NCBI GenBank assembly: GCA_905221605.1 | Contig: CAJNDS010002610.1 | Coordinates: 122,001-186,000 of the forward strand | DNA: 64,000 bases | From: Symbiodinium natans | Lineage: Eukaryota; Sar; Dinophyceae; Suessiales; Symbiodiniaceae | Direction of reading: 5' to 3' | Made by a program: the position numbers and the translations under genes | Shown: positions 50,290 through 61,110 of the stretch, in pieces | Numbering within the stretch: position 1 is the stretch's first letter | Layout of the letters: every line of letters begins with the position of its first letter | Notes under the pieces: model-generated | Told to the model about the DNA's origin: nothing | What the model saw: only the letters and a program-made list of their open reading frames with translations | Databases searched by the model: none

Positions 50290-50635
50290 AGGACCCTAAA
50301 CCCTAAACCCTAAACCCTAAACCCTAAACCCTAAACCCTAAACCCTAAACCCTAAACCCTAAACCCTAAACCCTAAACCCTAAACCCTAAACCCTAAACC
50401 CTAAACCCTAAACCCTCACCACCACACCCCCTGAGCCCTCATTATCCCTTACGGTTCAGGTTGAGACGGCGGAAGTTCATGAATTGAAAGCGGGGTTGGG
50501 GTTTTAGGGTCTGGGGCTGGGGGGGGGGGGGGGGTGAGGTTTATTTAGGGTTTAGGGTTTAGGGTTTAGGGTTTAGGGTTTAGGGTTTAGGGTTTAGGGT
50601 TTAGGGTTTAGGGTTTAGGGTTTAGGGCTAAAGGT
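50290..50635. repeat. Composite: long C-array, 128 bp core with G16 run, G-array
   Basis: About 18 perfect C units (50291-50417), a core ending in 16 G (50519-50534) and TGAGGTTTAT, then about 12 G units (50546-50628). Confidence 0.96.
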
Positions 50636-51733
50636 TTAGGGGTTCGGGTTTAGGGTTTACGGTTTTAAAGTCCAGGATTTGGGGCTTAGGTCGTTAACTG
50701 AGAGGGGGTTGTGAGTGTCGGGGCCCTCGAGGGTGTAGGGGCCCTTAACCCTGCACTGACAAAGCCCGAGATACTGCAACCCAAGCAGGCCGAAGTGTGT
50801 CTAGGGTACTTAGGGTAGGGCATTTAAGATGTTTGGGGTTGTTTAGGGTATAGGGTACTTACGGTACTTCGGTATTTAGGGTGTTTAAGTCAAGGCGCCT
50901 GGGGTTTAGGGTTTAGGGTTTAGACTTTAGGGTTTGGGACTTAGGTTGTACTCCGGGTGGGCATCGATCCAGTCTTCGATCTGTTGAGCGTGTTGTCTAG
51001 CCCAGCATGTCTGGGTCGGGGCCATGCCCCCCGAACCATCCCACGCCTTACCGCACACCCATTCGCCGCGGTGTGCTGATCTACTCATCCACCCAAGACC
51101 TCGGCAAGTGACTGGATTTGGTCCCTCATGCGGTCCATGTGGCTCTCCGTCCGTTTTCCCAGCGGATGGCCTTCCATCTTAGGTGGGTCCATTTGTCCGG
51201 GCTCTTATGATCCGAGTTCCCAAGGAGCGGAGGCTTCGCCAACTCATCGCCGAACTTCGTAGCCTAGACACCCCAACAGCAACCTGGTCGGCCTGGTTAC
51301 AAGCCCACCGTTCATGTGTCTCGGGGCCACAAACCTTAATCCCAAGGGCCCAAAAGCCGAGAAACCTGCTCCCACAGTATGAGCCTGTTAAAAAGTAGAG
51401 GCAAAAAAGGTTGACGTAAAACAGCGGAAGGGAGGGGAAAGTGTCCCCAAGCACTAGCCAGCCATGGCCCAAAGCACCACCCAATCCTGGGTAATCGCCA
51501 GTGAATCATCAGAAAATCTGCAAGTAGGGTACCTGAAGTTGCAACCTTAGCCCGAACCCTAAACCCTGAGTCCCTTACAGCTTGGGTTAAGGGCTCCGGA
51601 GATAGGTTTAGGGTTTTGGGCTTAGGGAGGGCCACACGCAGGGGTTCTGAGATCCGCACCACGGCAATGACCTCCACAGTGTCATCCTGGCTTGGTACCC
51701 GAAACCCGAAACCCCACACACGTCCCACTGATG
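50636..51733. other. Array-poor stretch with possible exons
   Basis: Degenerate G words run to 50950 (GTTTAGGGTATAGGGTACTTAGG type). Then two protein-like pieces on opposite strands: minus 51085-51177, 30 codons (MEGHPLGKRTESHMDRMRDQ..., helical, ends in TGA), and plus 51183-51398, 71 codons (MIRVPKERRLRQLIAELRSL, TWSAWLQAHRSCVSGPQ). The plus frame overlaps a 101-codon minus frame that looks worse. No family recognised. Confidence 0.35.
51183..51398 (+). CDS. Candidate coding exon, unrecognised
   Basis: A 71-codon plus frame in unique sequence, preceded by TTAG/GTGGGTCC, which could be a 3' splice site. It is Arg/Leu-rich with an amphipathic helix (PKERRLRQLIAELRSLD) and ends at a TAG before an A-rich patch. 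No family recognised; the minus strand is open too. Confidence 0.3.
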   Translation: MGPFVRALMIRVPKERRLRQLIAELRSLDTPTATWSAWLQAHRSCVSGPQTLIPRAQKPRNLLPQYEPVKK

Positions 51734-52226
51734 CCTAAACCCTAAACCCTAAACCCTAACCCCTAAACCCTAAACCCTAAACCCTCAACCCTCAACCCTC
51801 AACCCTCAACCCTAAACCCTAAACCCTAAACCTTAAACCCTAAACCCTAAACCTTACAGGGTTGCATGAATCTTTGAGGTGCAGCCTTGGAGGTCTCTGC
51901 CACAAATCCCTTACTAAGGCTTGTGAAGTATGGGCCCTTGGGCTTTGGTTTGGAGTTTAGGGTTTAGGGTTTAGGGTTTAGGGTTTAGGGTTTAGGGTTT
52001 AGGGTTTAGGGTTTAGGGTTTAGGGTTTAGGGTTTAGGGTTTAGGGTTTAGGGTTTAGGGTTTAGGGTTTAGGGTTTAGGGTTTAGGGGGTGTATAACGG
52101 GTAAATCAGGGGTCCCCATTTTAAGGGCCCAGACTAAGGGACCATGCAACTACCCTTAGATCTTAACCCTAAACCCTAAACCCTAAACCCTAAACCCTAA
52201 ACCCTAAACCCTAAACCCTAAACCTT
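51734..52226. repeat. Composite: C-array, 99 bp core, G-array; second C-array follows
   Basis: C units 51734-51857 with a CCCTCAA x4 block; core 51858-51956; about 18 perfect G units to 52088; a 76 bp unique spacer; C units 52164-52226. Confidence 0.96.
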
Positions 52227-52380
52227 AGATCTAGTGTTCAAGCTGGAGCTAAACCCTAAGCCCTAAACTCGAAGCATCTCTCAGCTGTCTTTCACTTTTC
52301 CGAGCTGTGCTTCTGGGGTTTGGGGTTTAGGGTTTCGGGTTTAGGGAGCTTAGTCAAGTGCAAACCTCGAAGTCACTTCG

Positions 52381-52575
52381 TCACTGCAGCGCCAAATGTA
52401 GCATGGGCATCCACCGTTGATCAGTCCATTGAAAGGTAGGTGGCACGAAGTGCATGGTACAGACTGAAATCTGTTGTGCGGTTTGGTGTGCAAAATTGTG
52501 AGAATGTCGCCCAGTATCATGGACAGAAAGCAGCGCATCCAGGAAAGGAACGTCTCGAGCACCATAGGCAGACAT
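52381..52575 (-). CDS. Candidate coding exon, unrecognised
   Basis: A minus frame of about 64 codons from an ATG: MSAYGARDVPFLDALLSVHD, THNFAHQTAQQ-like central part rich in His/Gln, then FVPPTFQWTDQRWMPMLH and a TGA. No repeat-derived residues. Overlapping frames on both strands (52440-52724 +, 52517-52744 -, 52350-52565 -) are open as well, so frame choice is uncertain. The island 52260-52780 has only a short G trace at its left edge. Confidence 0.3.
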   Translation of the reverse strand: MSAYGARDVPFLDALLSVHDTGRHSHNFAHQTAQQISVCTMHFVPPTFQWTDQRWMPMLHLALQ

Positions 52576-52782
52576 GCTCAAGCAGATTGACGAATGAAAC
52601 TCGTGCGCTCTCTGCGCAGCTCAGCAGTTTAGCAAAACCACCCCTCATCAACAAGCGTAAGCATAAGTCATCAATTTGCCGGCGTATAAGAAGCCCAGCA
52701 CAGCAGAAGCTGGCGAACCTGTAGGAAGTCTGTAGCAACAACAACCGGAGTGATGTGCTTAATTAATACTAAAGGCAACTTA

Positions 52783-53099
52783 CCTAAACCCTAAACCCTA
52801 AACCCTGAAAACGGGCTATACGCCACTGCTACGACTACTGCTCCGGGTGCTCTTGACTTTTTCATGTTTTGTGTGTGTGTGTGTTTCTTTTTTTTTTTTT
52901 GGGGGGGGGGGGGGGGGGTTTTTTAGGGTTTTGGGGCGTAAGGGTTTAGGGAGTGGGGTCCCAAAAACCATACACCCCGAAACCCTGCACCCCAAAACCC
53001 TATACTAAAGGCCAAAACCTTTACACCCTAAACCTACACCCTACACCCGAAATCCCTATCCTTACGCGCGAAACCCTGAACCGTGAACCCCTAAGCCCG
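52783..53099. repeat. Short C-array, GT-T-G homopolymer junction, CCCTA words
   Basis: C units 52783-52806; (GT)n at 52870-52884; T13 (52888-52900) then G18 (52901-52918), very like 49045-49075; then G words and CCCTACACCC-type words to 53099. A 61-codon frame (52953-53138) reads KPYTPKPCTPKPYTK only because of the repeat. Confidence 0.9.
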
Positions 53100-53390
53100 G
53101 ACCCCCCTAAACCCAAAACCCTAAACCCTAAACCCTAAACATCCCTAAACCCTAAACCCTAAACCCTAACCCTAAACATCCCTAACCCCTAAACCCTAAA
53201 CCCTGAATCGCCGTGGGATCGGTCCTCAGTCCATGGCGCGAAGACCGCCGACGAGCCACTGGCAAAGGGAAGGCAATAGGCCTCGGCGGGTTGAGGAGCT
53301 TAGGGATTAGCCCGGTTGGGGGGGTTCAGGGTTGAGGGGTTTCAGGGTTGAGGGATTTAGGGTTTCAGGGTTTAGGGTTTTCAGGAAGCA
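53100..53390. repeat. Composite: C-array, about 122 bp core, degenerate G side
   Basis: C units with CATCC inserts (53100-53207), GC-rich core (53208-53330), then TTGAGGG and TTCAGGG words. Degenerate G sequence recurs to 53640. Confidence 0.8.
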
Positions 53391-53684
53391 TGGCAGGTTT
53401 AGGGATTTCAGGGTTGAGGGCTTTAGGGTAGAGTTTGGGGTTTGAGGGGTTTCAAGGTTGTGGGGCGTCAGTTTTTTGTTCGTGTATCTTAAGGTTTTTG
53501 TCTAGACTTCATCTTGCTGTAACCAGCGCGGTAGGTGCTGAACAGGATCCCCCACATTGCCTCGCTTGGCCCAGGGTATATAGGGTTCAGGGTTTAGGGT
53601 TCAGGGTTCAGGTTAGGGTTTACGGACTAGGGTTTAGGGTGATTTAACCTGTCACGGGCCATGCAGCGGAAAAGGCGGACCTGG

Positions 53685-53815
53685 GAACCTAAACCCCGAA
53701 AAAAAGTGTAATAAGGGCCTAGTCCTGGGTCCTAGTAGCCCTGAACCCTAAACCCTAAACCCTAAACCCTAAACAAAGGGAAGCAATGGCCTAATTCGGG
53801 AGAGCTTGGGAGGGT
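53685..53815 (+). repeat. Family G right ends, two in tandem around a C-array
   Basis: GGGAACCTAAACCCCGAAAA, AAGGGCCTAGTCCTGGGTCC forms one right end (53685-53736). After five CCCTAAA units comes AAACAAAGGGAAGCAATGGCC and TAATTCGGG (53774-53805), a second, more diverged one. Confidence 0.6.
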
Positions 53816-53854
53816 CCGGGCTTAGCAAAAAGTAACCCCGGGTGGGTGGTGCCC

Positions 53855-54100
53855 CAACCCTAAACCCTAAACCCTAAACCCTAAACCTAAACCCTAAACC
53901 TAAACCCTAAACCCTAGCCCTAAACCCTAAACCCTAAACCTCCGGTCTGCACTGCCCGGACCTTCAGGGCCGGTGGGGTCTCGCGATCCTCGCCGTAGCG
54001 CACCAGGACCTGGGAGGTTGGGGTTTAAGGTTTATAGGGTTTAGGTTTAGGGTTTAGGGTTTAGGGTTTAGGGTTTAGGGTTTAGGGTTTAGGGTTTATC
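53855..54100. repeat. Composite: C-array, 78 bp core, G-array
   Basis: C units 53855-53940 with two CCTAAA deletions, a very GC-rich core (53941-54018), G units 54019-54098. Confidence 0.95.
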
Positions 54101-54208
54101 CAGTTTCGGGTTCAGGGTTGAGGATTGAGGGTTTTGGGTTTGGGGATCAGGTTTTAGGGTTCAGTTGGCAGTTGGGAGCATAGGGCGTAGGCTCAAAGAG
54201 CTTATTCT

Positions 54209-54406
54209 TTAGTAGGGAATGAGGGAGTTCGATGCCCTATGCAATCCCTTTGAAGGGTCATCTTCAAGGGCATATAAGGTACCTCGTTCCCTAGTTCCTG
54301 TCAAGAACCAAAAAGTTGTGTTACAGGGTTTGGGGTTTCGGGAGTTTGCGGGCTCTGATTTTGGGGCTTGAAGGATTGAATGTTGAGGCTTGTGATGGCG
54401 GTTCAT
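54209..54406 (-). CDS. Weak candidate exon
   Basis: A 65-codon minus frame whose C-terminal half (FLTGTRERGTLYALEDDPSK, GLHRASNSLIPY) looks protein-like; the N-terminal half is partly repeat-derived (SRNPKP). No family. Confidence 0.2.
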   Translation of the reverse strand: MNRHHKPQHSILQAPKSEPANSRNPKPCNTTFWFLTGTRERGTLYALEDDPSKGLHRASNSLIPY

Positions 54407-54429
54407 GTCTTGTTTAAAGGGTTTAGGGT

Positions 54430-54672
54430 TCAGGGTTTAGTGGTGTGCTGACTCACTCGCTCTCGTCCGGGCCCTCCGAGTATTTGGACCTGACATAAGT
54501 GCCAGTAGGTACGGTACGGCTCTGGGACTGGAGAAGAGAAGGCGCCCCCGGCGCCGGCCATGAGAAGGGGTGAAGCAGGGTTATATGTGGGGTTCACGGC
54601 GTAGAGAACTCCTGATCTACCCTGGTCTACCCATGAGCGCCTGAACCCAACACCATACTCATGACCGTGCAC
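54430..54672 (-). CDS. Candidate coding exon, unrecognised
   Basis: An 80-codon minus frame: MHGHEYGVGFRRSWVDQGRS, GVLYAVNPTYNPASPLLMAG, then AFSSPVPEPYRTYWHLCQVQ and GGPGRERVSQHTTKP. The last residues touch repeat sequence, so the exon probably ends around VSQHTT. Pro/Tyr-rich and consistent with coding, but no family recognised. Same strand as 54209-54406 downstream of it. Confidence 0.35.
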   Translation of the reverse strand: MHGHEYGVGFRRSWVDQGRSGVLYAVNPTYNPASPLLMAGAGGAFSSPVPEPYRTYWHLCQVQILGGPGRERVSQHTTKP

Positions 54673-54954
54673 GAGGGGGCTTCTTCGAGATGGTGGTCCC
54701 TTGTCGGTTACCGAAATATAAGGCTCCGAAGAGTCATCGAAACCTCATAAAAGGACCATCACGTAGAGCAGTCCCCATGAGCCTTCGCGTAGTTTTTATA
54801 GCTCTCATGGCTTTTTGGTTTGGGGTTCAAGTTTAGGGCTCTTGCAAAACTGAAGCGCCCCTCCCCCGCCCATGGTGTAAGGGCTGAACGCGAGATGAAG
54901 ATCCTGAAGGGGTGGCCACCTTTCACGTGCAACAGTTAGGGGCTACAGGGCTTC
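54673..54954. other. Unique stretch, no gene
   Basis: Non-repetitive sequence upstream of the minus-strand candidate. I see no promoter motif. Confidence 0.4.
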
Positions 54955-55290
54955 GGATTTAGGGTTTGGAGTTTAGGGTTTATGGTTTAAGGTTTAGGGT
55001 TTAGGGCTAGGGTTTAGGGTTTAGGGTTTAGGGTCGGGTTTATGGGGCTAAGCTGTCCTGAAGCCTTGGGGGGCCCGAAGCGATAGACCCACTCGACGCA
55101 ACCCCGCGCGCAGCGCCGAGAACTGTCCCAAATCCTATGAGGACCCAAACCAAAAACCCTTGATAACCCTAAACCCTAAACCCTAAACCCTAAACCCTAA
55201 ACCCTAAACCCTAAACCCTAAACCCTAAACCCTAAACCCTAAACCCTTAGCCTAAACCCTAAACTCCAGACCCTAAACCCTAAACGACTT
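54955..55290. repeat. G-array, 130 bp core, C-array
   Basis: Degenerate G-array (54955-55035), GC-rich core, then about 14 C units (55165-55290). Opposite polarity to the composites. Confidence 0.94.
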
Positions 55291-55394
55291 GAACTAGCCG
55301 ACCCCGCAGCCTACACCCCAGCGCAGCACCCCAGACCCTACACAAGGCAACCCCAGGGTCGTTGGACCCTTTGGAAGTTTGTGGGTAGCTATAG

Positions 55395-55513
55395 ACTAGA
55401 CCCAAGAGTAACCTAGGAATAGAAAGGGTGCCCCATGTTGGTTTGAAGGGGGTCATAAGTTGAGGGAATCTAAGCCCTAACAAAAGGGAACAAGGGTCTA
55501 CCCTGGGTCCCAG
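55395..55513 (+). repeat. Family G element, uninterrupted copy
   Basis: GACCCAAGAGTAACCTAGGA, ATAGAAAGGGTGCCCC, TTGGTTTGAAGGGGGTCAT, GAGGGAATCTAAGCCCTAAC, AAGGGTCTACCCTGGGTCC. The best full-length empty-site reference. Confidence 0.8.
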
Positions 55514-55734
55514 TAGAGGGATTTCGGGTTTGTATAGGTTTTTGGGGTGGCTAGCTGCGTGCTTAGATCAAGCTCGAGGCTTCCGAACTGCACCTTCTTC
55601 AATCTTCGTCCAACCTTCGAGAGCCCAAGATATTGCAAAACACCATACAGGTTTGGGTTTAGGGTTAGGGGATAGGGTTTAAGGTGCACGCTGCAGTTCT
55701 GCACCCTGTGAACCCCCATTCCCCTATAAACCCT
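55514..55734. other. Unique stretch, weak minus frame
   Basis: A 73-codon minus frame (55498-55719) contains GVLQYLGLSKVGRRLKKVQF and GSLELDLSTQLATPK, protein-like, but both ends run into repeat. Left uncalled. Confidence 0.3.
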
Positions 55735-56090
55735 GAACCCGAAACCCTAAACCCTGAGCCCTAAACCCTTATTCAACCCTAAACCCTAAACCCTAGACCC
55801 CCCAAAAGTGTCTATCAGGCCTCCGAGGCCATGTACGCAGCTGGGGCAGGGTCCTGGCGGGTTTAGGGCGTCGGAGCTCAGGGCGTTCAGGGCCTGTGGG
55901 GCTTAGGGTTTAACTATAGGGTTTAACTATAGGGTTTAGGGTTTAGGGTTTAGGGATTTTAGGGTTTAGGGTTTATGGGGCTTAGGGTTTAGGGTTTAGC
56001 GTTTTAGCTTTATAGCGTTTATAGGGTTGATAGGGTTTAAAGGGTTTAAAGGGTTTGTAGGGTTTCTAGGGTTTCGGGTTTAGGGAAGGG
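55735..56090. repeat. Composite: C-array, about 60 bp core, degenerate G-arrays
   Basis: C units 55735-55795, core 55798-55856, then G words; TTTAACTATAGGG occurs twice in tandem near 55908, and TTTAAAGGG twice near 56036. Confidence 0.88.
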
Positions 56091-56396
56091 ACTTTGGGGC
56101 CTTTTCGGCCTTTATTGTTTTGGGGTAGAATGGGGCTCAGAAGGCCCTTTTGGCTCATATCTAGACTAGATGTACATCTATTCTGAAACCCTGAAACAAT
56201 GTCTTGATGAAGACTGTATCCATGCGCGTGTGTACATATGTATATATACATATACAGCATGATACCCTAGCTTCCGGATCTATGACTCGAGGTGTTCGGA
56301 GTTTGGGGTCTAGGCTTGGAGGGTTTTTGCGAAATTGGAGTGTTTGTTTTTGTGCTTCAGGCCTCCCTAAACCCTGAACTCCATAAAAGCCTTTAA
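56091..56396. other. Unique stretch with TATACA patch
   Basis: GTACATATGTATATATACATA near 56232. No gene: the minus frames here belong to the adjacent repeat. Confidence 0.45.
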
Positions 56397-56625
56397 ACCC
56401 AAAACCCAAAAACCCAAAAACCCAAAAACCCAAACACCCAAAAACACAAAAACACAAAAACCCAAAAACACAAAAACCCAAAAACACAAACACCCAAAAA
56501 CCCAAAAACCCAAAAACCCAAAAACCCAAAAACCCAAAAACCCAAAAACCCAAAAACCCAAAAACCCAAAAACCCAAAAACCCAAAAACCCAAAAACCCA
56601 AAAACCCAAAAACCCTAAAAACCCT
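56397..56625 (-). repeat. CCCAAAAA array, about 28 units of 8 bases
   Basis: CCCAAAAA with CACAAAAA variants in the left half; it passes into CCCTAAAAA and CCCTGAA at the right edge, so it grew from a telomeric variant. Three minus frames of 66-163 codons (GFWVFGFLGFWVFGF) are open only because the unit is a T-rich 8-mer. Confidence 0.97.
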
Positions 56626-57511
56626 GAACCCTATAAGCCCTAGAAATCCCAAAACCTAAAAACCCTAAAACCTTAAAAACTCTCAAACCCCCAACCCTGA
56701 ACACCCCCTTGAGACTGCCTCGGTCGCATCGACGTAGACGGACCTCTCCGGATTCACCCACAACGAGGTCGCCTCAAAGGTGTAGGCCTCATCGGCATTT
56801 CAGGGCTTAGGGCTTAACATTTAGGGTTCCGTGGGTTGAGGGTTTAGGGTTTAGGATTTCTTGGCTTGGAAGCGACTTCTCTCATTCAACCTAGGCTGGA
56901 ACGACTCCTATTGCGTTGGCACAAAGACCATACCACCCCTAAGCCCTAAACTTACCTCCAAAATCCCCCCAAACCGTAAACCCTCAACCCTCAACCCCAA
57001 ACCTGTCGCGAAATCCCGAAGAATCTGAACCCCCCTCCTTGTTGCTCAAGCTACAGACCCGAAATCCTAAACCCTAAGCCCTTATCCCTAATCCCCTAAA
57101 CCCTAAGGGAAGATTTTAAGGCTTTGGACTTCGGGTTGCGGGCTCAGGGTCTGCCACAGATGCAATGGGGGGCCCTGTGAAGCTGGACGGGTCTCGGCCA
57201 GCGACCTGGAATTTACTTGAGGGGTTAGGGTTTAGGGTCATTAGGGTTTAGGGTTTAGGTTCAACCATCAGGAGGCATTTAAGTTATAAGCAGGCTATCT
57301 GAAGCTATCGCCTTAGAAAAGTAGGCTCAAGTGCTTCAGCAGCAGAAGCAACAAACTAGCAAGAGCTCTGGTGCAGGCCTGAGGACTACTTGCCGGACGC
57401 CAAAACTGTGGAATTTCGAGCCTCCTCAAAGCGCCTAGACCCTAACACGAGGCGCGACACCGTAACCCCTAAACCCTGAAGCCTCAAACGTCAACCCTAA
57501 ATACCCTAAAA
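56626..57511. other. Unique stretch with isolated C and G words
   Basis: GC-rich coding-like piece at 56720-56790, G words 56820-56862, C words 56970-57105, short G-array 57222-57260, then unique. No frame I can support. Confidence 0.45.
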
Positions 57512-57990
57512 ATGAACCCTAAACCCTAAACCGTAAACCCTAAACCCTAAACCCTGAACCCTGAACCCTGAACCCTGAACCTTGAACCCTAAGCCCTAAG
57601 CCCTAAACCCTAACCCTCAGCCCCTTTGGGGACCCTGCGGGGAGCCGCGCAAAAGCTGGGACTCGGGTGGCGCCCAGCACCTTCCACCATTGAGGCAAAC
57701 ACCGAACAACCCTTACTCTTCAAACAAGGTCGGCCAGGGTCTAGGGTTTAGGGTTTAGGGTTTAGGGTTTAGGGTTTAGGGTTTAGGGTTTAGGGTTTAG
57801 GGTTTAGGGTTTAGGGTTTAGGGTTTAGGGTTTAGGGTTTAGGGTTTGGGGTTTAGGTTTTAGGTTTTAGGGTTTAGGGTTTAGGGTTTAGGGTTTAGGG
57901 TTTAGGGTTTAGGGTTTAGGGTTTGGGGTTTGGGGTTTAGGGTTGAGGGTTGAGGTTGAGGGTTGAGGGTTGAGGGTTTAGGGTTCAGGG
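57512..57990. repeat. Large composite: C-array, 120 bp core, long G-array
   Basis: C units with a CCCTGAA x4 block (57512-57617), GC-rich core (57618-57737), then about 30 G units with TTTGGGG and TTGAGGG clusters at the right end. Confidence 0.96.
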
Positions 57991-58650
57991 CTTAGGATTT
58001 AAACCTAGTTTAAAGCATGCTCCCTCTTGTAAGGGTCAATTTGCCCAATTCTGACGCCTGGGCGACCTATAGAGTACTAGGAACACGTTCCGTACCACCC
58101 TAAACCCCGAATCCGAAAGCGCGGGTTTAGGGTTTAGGGTTTAGCAATTTAGGGTTTAGGGTTTAGGGTAAAACCCCTCAACATTATAGGCTCTATCGGC
58201 CCAAACCCCACGGCTCGGGACTCGCGTCGCCTTGGTGTGGAGATGGCCAAAGTTGATCGGGCACCCAGCCTGACAAGGGAATCAGCAAGAACAAGGGGTA
58301 TAGGGTTTAGGGTTTAGGGTTTAGGCTTTAGGGTATTGAGGTAAAAACTTCATTTCGAGGGGCGGAGGCACCCCCCCATGGAAGAGGGTACCTGGGAGAA
58401 TACTAGACTCTACTAGACTAGATCTCAAGCCCTTCGCGCGCCCCAAACTTCTCTAAACCACCCGTGTACAGCGGCTGTGAAGAATACCCGAAAACCCAAA
58501 ACCAAAAACCGTAAACCCCAAAACCCTAACTAGAAACCCCCCACAACCTATATTTAACACACCAAATCCCAAAACCCTAAACGCTAAACTTTTTGAAGTT
58601 GGGCTCCGGGGGCCATGTTCCTCGACTGGTGGGACCTGAATTTCACAAGC
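57991..58650. other. Short G-arrays and unique pieces
   Basis: G words at 58125-58170 and 58305-58335; a CTAGACTCTACTAGACTAGA patch near 58404; degenerate C words 58490-58590. No gene. Confidence 0.6.
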
Positions 58651-59094
58651 CTAAACCCTAAACCCAAAACCGACGGCGCGCCTCCCAGAGCTTGCCCAAT
58701 GCCCCCAACAGCGCCTTTCCAAAGGCGAAGGGTGATGATGTTGAGGCAGTTAGGGTTTAGGGTTTAAGGTTTAGGGTTTAGGCTTAGGGCTTAGGGATTA
58801 TATAGGACTTCGGAAAGATGGTGTTGTTCAGGGTTTGGGGCTGAAAAGGCTTTCAGGGCTTATATAGTTGCTTCATAGGGTTCACAGGAGTTTTAGGTTT
58901 AGGGTTTAGAGTGCAGGGTTTAGGGCTTGGAAGACCTGAACGGGTCTGCGGTTTGGAGTGTAGGGCTGCGCATTCACCTGGGACCTGGGTTTTGGGGTTT
59001 AAGACTAAGAGCTGGAGGAATTAAGAGGTTGAGGAGGAAACCGATAGCACTAGTGGCCCTCTTCAACCTTAAGCCCAAAACACAAAACCCGAAA
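58651..59094. repeat. Weak composite and degenerate G sequence
   Basis: Three C units (58651-58672), GC-rich core (58673-58749), G units 58750-58792, then degenerate G words to 58930. A 62-codon plus frame (58927-59115) is repeat-derived at both ends. Confidence 0.7.
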
Positions 59095-59310
59095 CCCAAA
59101 ACCCCAAACCCTTAACCCTAAACCCCAAACCCTAAACCCGAAATCCTAAGATCGGATCTTGAGCCCGGCGAAACTCCGGGCCTCCACGTCGTGGGTGCCT
59201 GTCCTGGGGTCCGGAGGCCCTATTTCAAGGTTGCATGGGGGAGCTGAAGGTAGGGCTTAGGGTTTAGGATTTAGGGCTTAGGGTTCCTGGGTTAGGGGTT
59301 CCTGGATGTG
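59095..59310. repeat. Composite: C-array, about 100 bp core, short G-array
   Basis: C units 59095-59150, very GC-rich core (59151-59252), G units 59253-59300 with CTTAGGG forms. Confidence 0.85.
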
Positions 59311-59959
59311 CGTTATGAGCGAGAGCCTAGACCCTACTTGGAGCTGCTCATGAATCTGCAAAGCCACCTAAATTAGAAAGGAGGCACTAGAACCAAAACC
59401 GCAATCTCGGCCTCCCTAACCCATAAACCTTGTATCTAACCCTAGCCTATAACCCCTATACCCTTAAACCCTAACACCCCCCCAAAACAAAAACTAATAA
59501 ATAAATAAAATAAGATAACAAAGAAACAAACAGAAAACTAAACCCCCACGCGGCCTACAGCCCTGATCCCAGAAGTCTGAGCTCACGAAGCTACGTCAGC
59601 TGCGTGCTGAGTGGCTTGCAGGGTTGGCTTGGGTTTTCGGGTCTAGGTATGAGGCCTGTGCTCTTGAGGTTTAGGGTTTTGGTTTAGGGTTTCACAGACC
59701 CCAAACCCTAAACCCCAAACCCTAAACTCCCCCACATTATGGCCTTGTGACTTTCTGTTCTTCTTGTTTTGGGGCCGGGAGGGGGGGGTCTCTGTTCACA
59801 GCTTAGGACTGAGGCTTGATTTAGGAGGTTTGGAGATTGAGCAACCCTACACCCCACACCCAGAAGCCCAAACAATAAAAATGAACATGTATGTATACAT
59901 ATATAAATATATGTATGCCTAAACTATACAAACCTACAAACCCCCTAATCCCTAAACTC
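59311..59959. other. Unique stretch with A-rich patch and small arrays
   Basis: AATAAATAAATAAAATAAG near 59492, G words 59665-59695, C units 59698-59728, a ATGTATGTATACATATATAAA patch near 59888. No gene. Confidence 0.6.
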
Positions 59960-60180
59960 TAAACCCTGAACCCTAAACCCTAAACCATAAACTCTAAACC
60001 CTAAACGCGAAACCCTAAACCCTAGACCCTAAACCTTAAAGGGCTTGGCTCTCGGAGCTCCAGGCATCCGCGCGCTTTGGGATGTCGCATGGCCTGCACA
60101 AAGTCCGGCTTGTGGCCGTGAGCCTGGACCTCACCAAAAAGCTGCGTAAGGTTTAGGGTTTAGGCTTTAGGCTTCAAAAG
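59960..60180. repeat. Composite: C-array, about 105 bp core, short G-array
   Basis: C units with variants (59960-60040), GC-rich coding-like core, then TTTAGGG and TTTAGGC units at 60148-60172. Confidence 0.85.
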
Positions 60181-60474
60181 TTTAGGGTTTGGGCTTGGGG
60201 TTTAGGATTTAGGGTTTGGGGGCTTCAGGGTTGTTCAGGGGTTCTCCAAGTTTGTGCTTTCAGAATTTCGGGGCTTTTTGAGACTTTGTGTCCTTGTTTT
60301 GGGTCTCTACAGCTTTAGCGTGGGGTTGGGTCAAACAAAAGGAATGGCCCCACATGAGGTTGCTCTAGGTAAACCGTGAGCCTTACCCGGGCCCTGACAA
60401 GTCATTGGGTCTCTGTACATATGTTGACTCAGCTTGAATAAACTACTTCTATCTGCCCATCAACCTTCAAATGC
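60181..60474. other. Unique stretch, no gene
   Basis: G words at 60180-60225, then non-repetitive sequence without a coding frame of interest. Confidence 0.5.
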
Positions 60475-60812
60475 CCTAAACCCTAAGCCCTAAACCCTAA
60501 GCCCTAAGCCCTAAGCCCTAAGCCCTAAGCCCTAAACCCCAAACCCTACCAAAAACCCTAAACCCTAAACCCTAAACCCTAAACCCTAAACCCTAAACCC
60601 TAAACCCTAAACCCTAAACCAAGCCCTAGCCCCTACCTGAAAGCCCTAAAGCCCACGCCTAGTCAGTACTCAAGATCTGCAGGCCGGAGCCCTGTCCCCC
60701 AATCACAAAGGTCCAACATTAGCGGTTTAGGGTTTAGGGTTTAGGGTTTAGGGTTTGGGGTTTAGGGTTTAGGGTTTAGGGTTTGGGGTTTAGGGTTTAG
60801 GGTTGGTTTAGG
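60475..60812. repeat. Composite: C-array with CCCTAAG block, 104 bp core, G-array
   Basis: CCCTAAG repeated about six times (60490-60530), then nine CCCTAAA units to 60620; core 60621-60724; G units 60725-60812. Confidence 0.96.
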
Positions 60813-60824
60813 GTTTATAGGGTT

Positions 60825-61110
60825 CCTACGTGAGCGACCGTCAAAACCCTCGTATGTCGGGCCTAGGTCGCGTCGCTTTTCGGTGTGCCCCGTCGCTTTA
60901 CGAGGGTTCTTGATGGTTTTGTTATGGGTTTTAGGGTTTAGGGTTTAGGGTTTAGGAACTGGAACCAGTCGCTTTACAGGGGTTTGTGTTTCCGGCCGGC
61001 TGTCAGTACCAATATGTACCAATCATAGCGATGGGCTGATGTTTTTGCTATGGGTACCGTAAGCGGCCTCGCATTTTTCGGTGTTCCCCGTCGCTTTGTG
61101 TTGACCCTTG
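60825..61110. repeat. Direct and inverted repeats with CGTCGCTTT motif
   Basis: GTCGCGTCGCTTTTCGGTGT then GCCCCGTCGCTTT (about 60866-60900) recurs as CTCGCATTTTTCGGTGTTCC then CCGTCGCTTT (about 61069-61098). GTCAAAACCCTCGTA at 60840 pairs with TACGAGGGTTCTTGA at 60899. A short G-array lies between (60928-60955). ACCAATATGTACCAATCATA is a further short direct repeat near 61010. Confidence 0.7.

Noticed and set aside
56130-56160. CCCTTTTGGCTCAT, resembling part of the dinoflagellate spliced leader (GCCATTTTGGCTCAAG)
   Set aside because: Only about ten contiguous bases agree and both flanks differ. I cannot separate it from chance, so no relict spliced leader is claimed.
56161-56652. 163-codon frame GFWVFGFLGFWVFG, looking like a membrane protein
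   Set aside because: It is the reverse strand of the CCCAAAAA array. The hydrophobic pattern follows from the 8-base unit.
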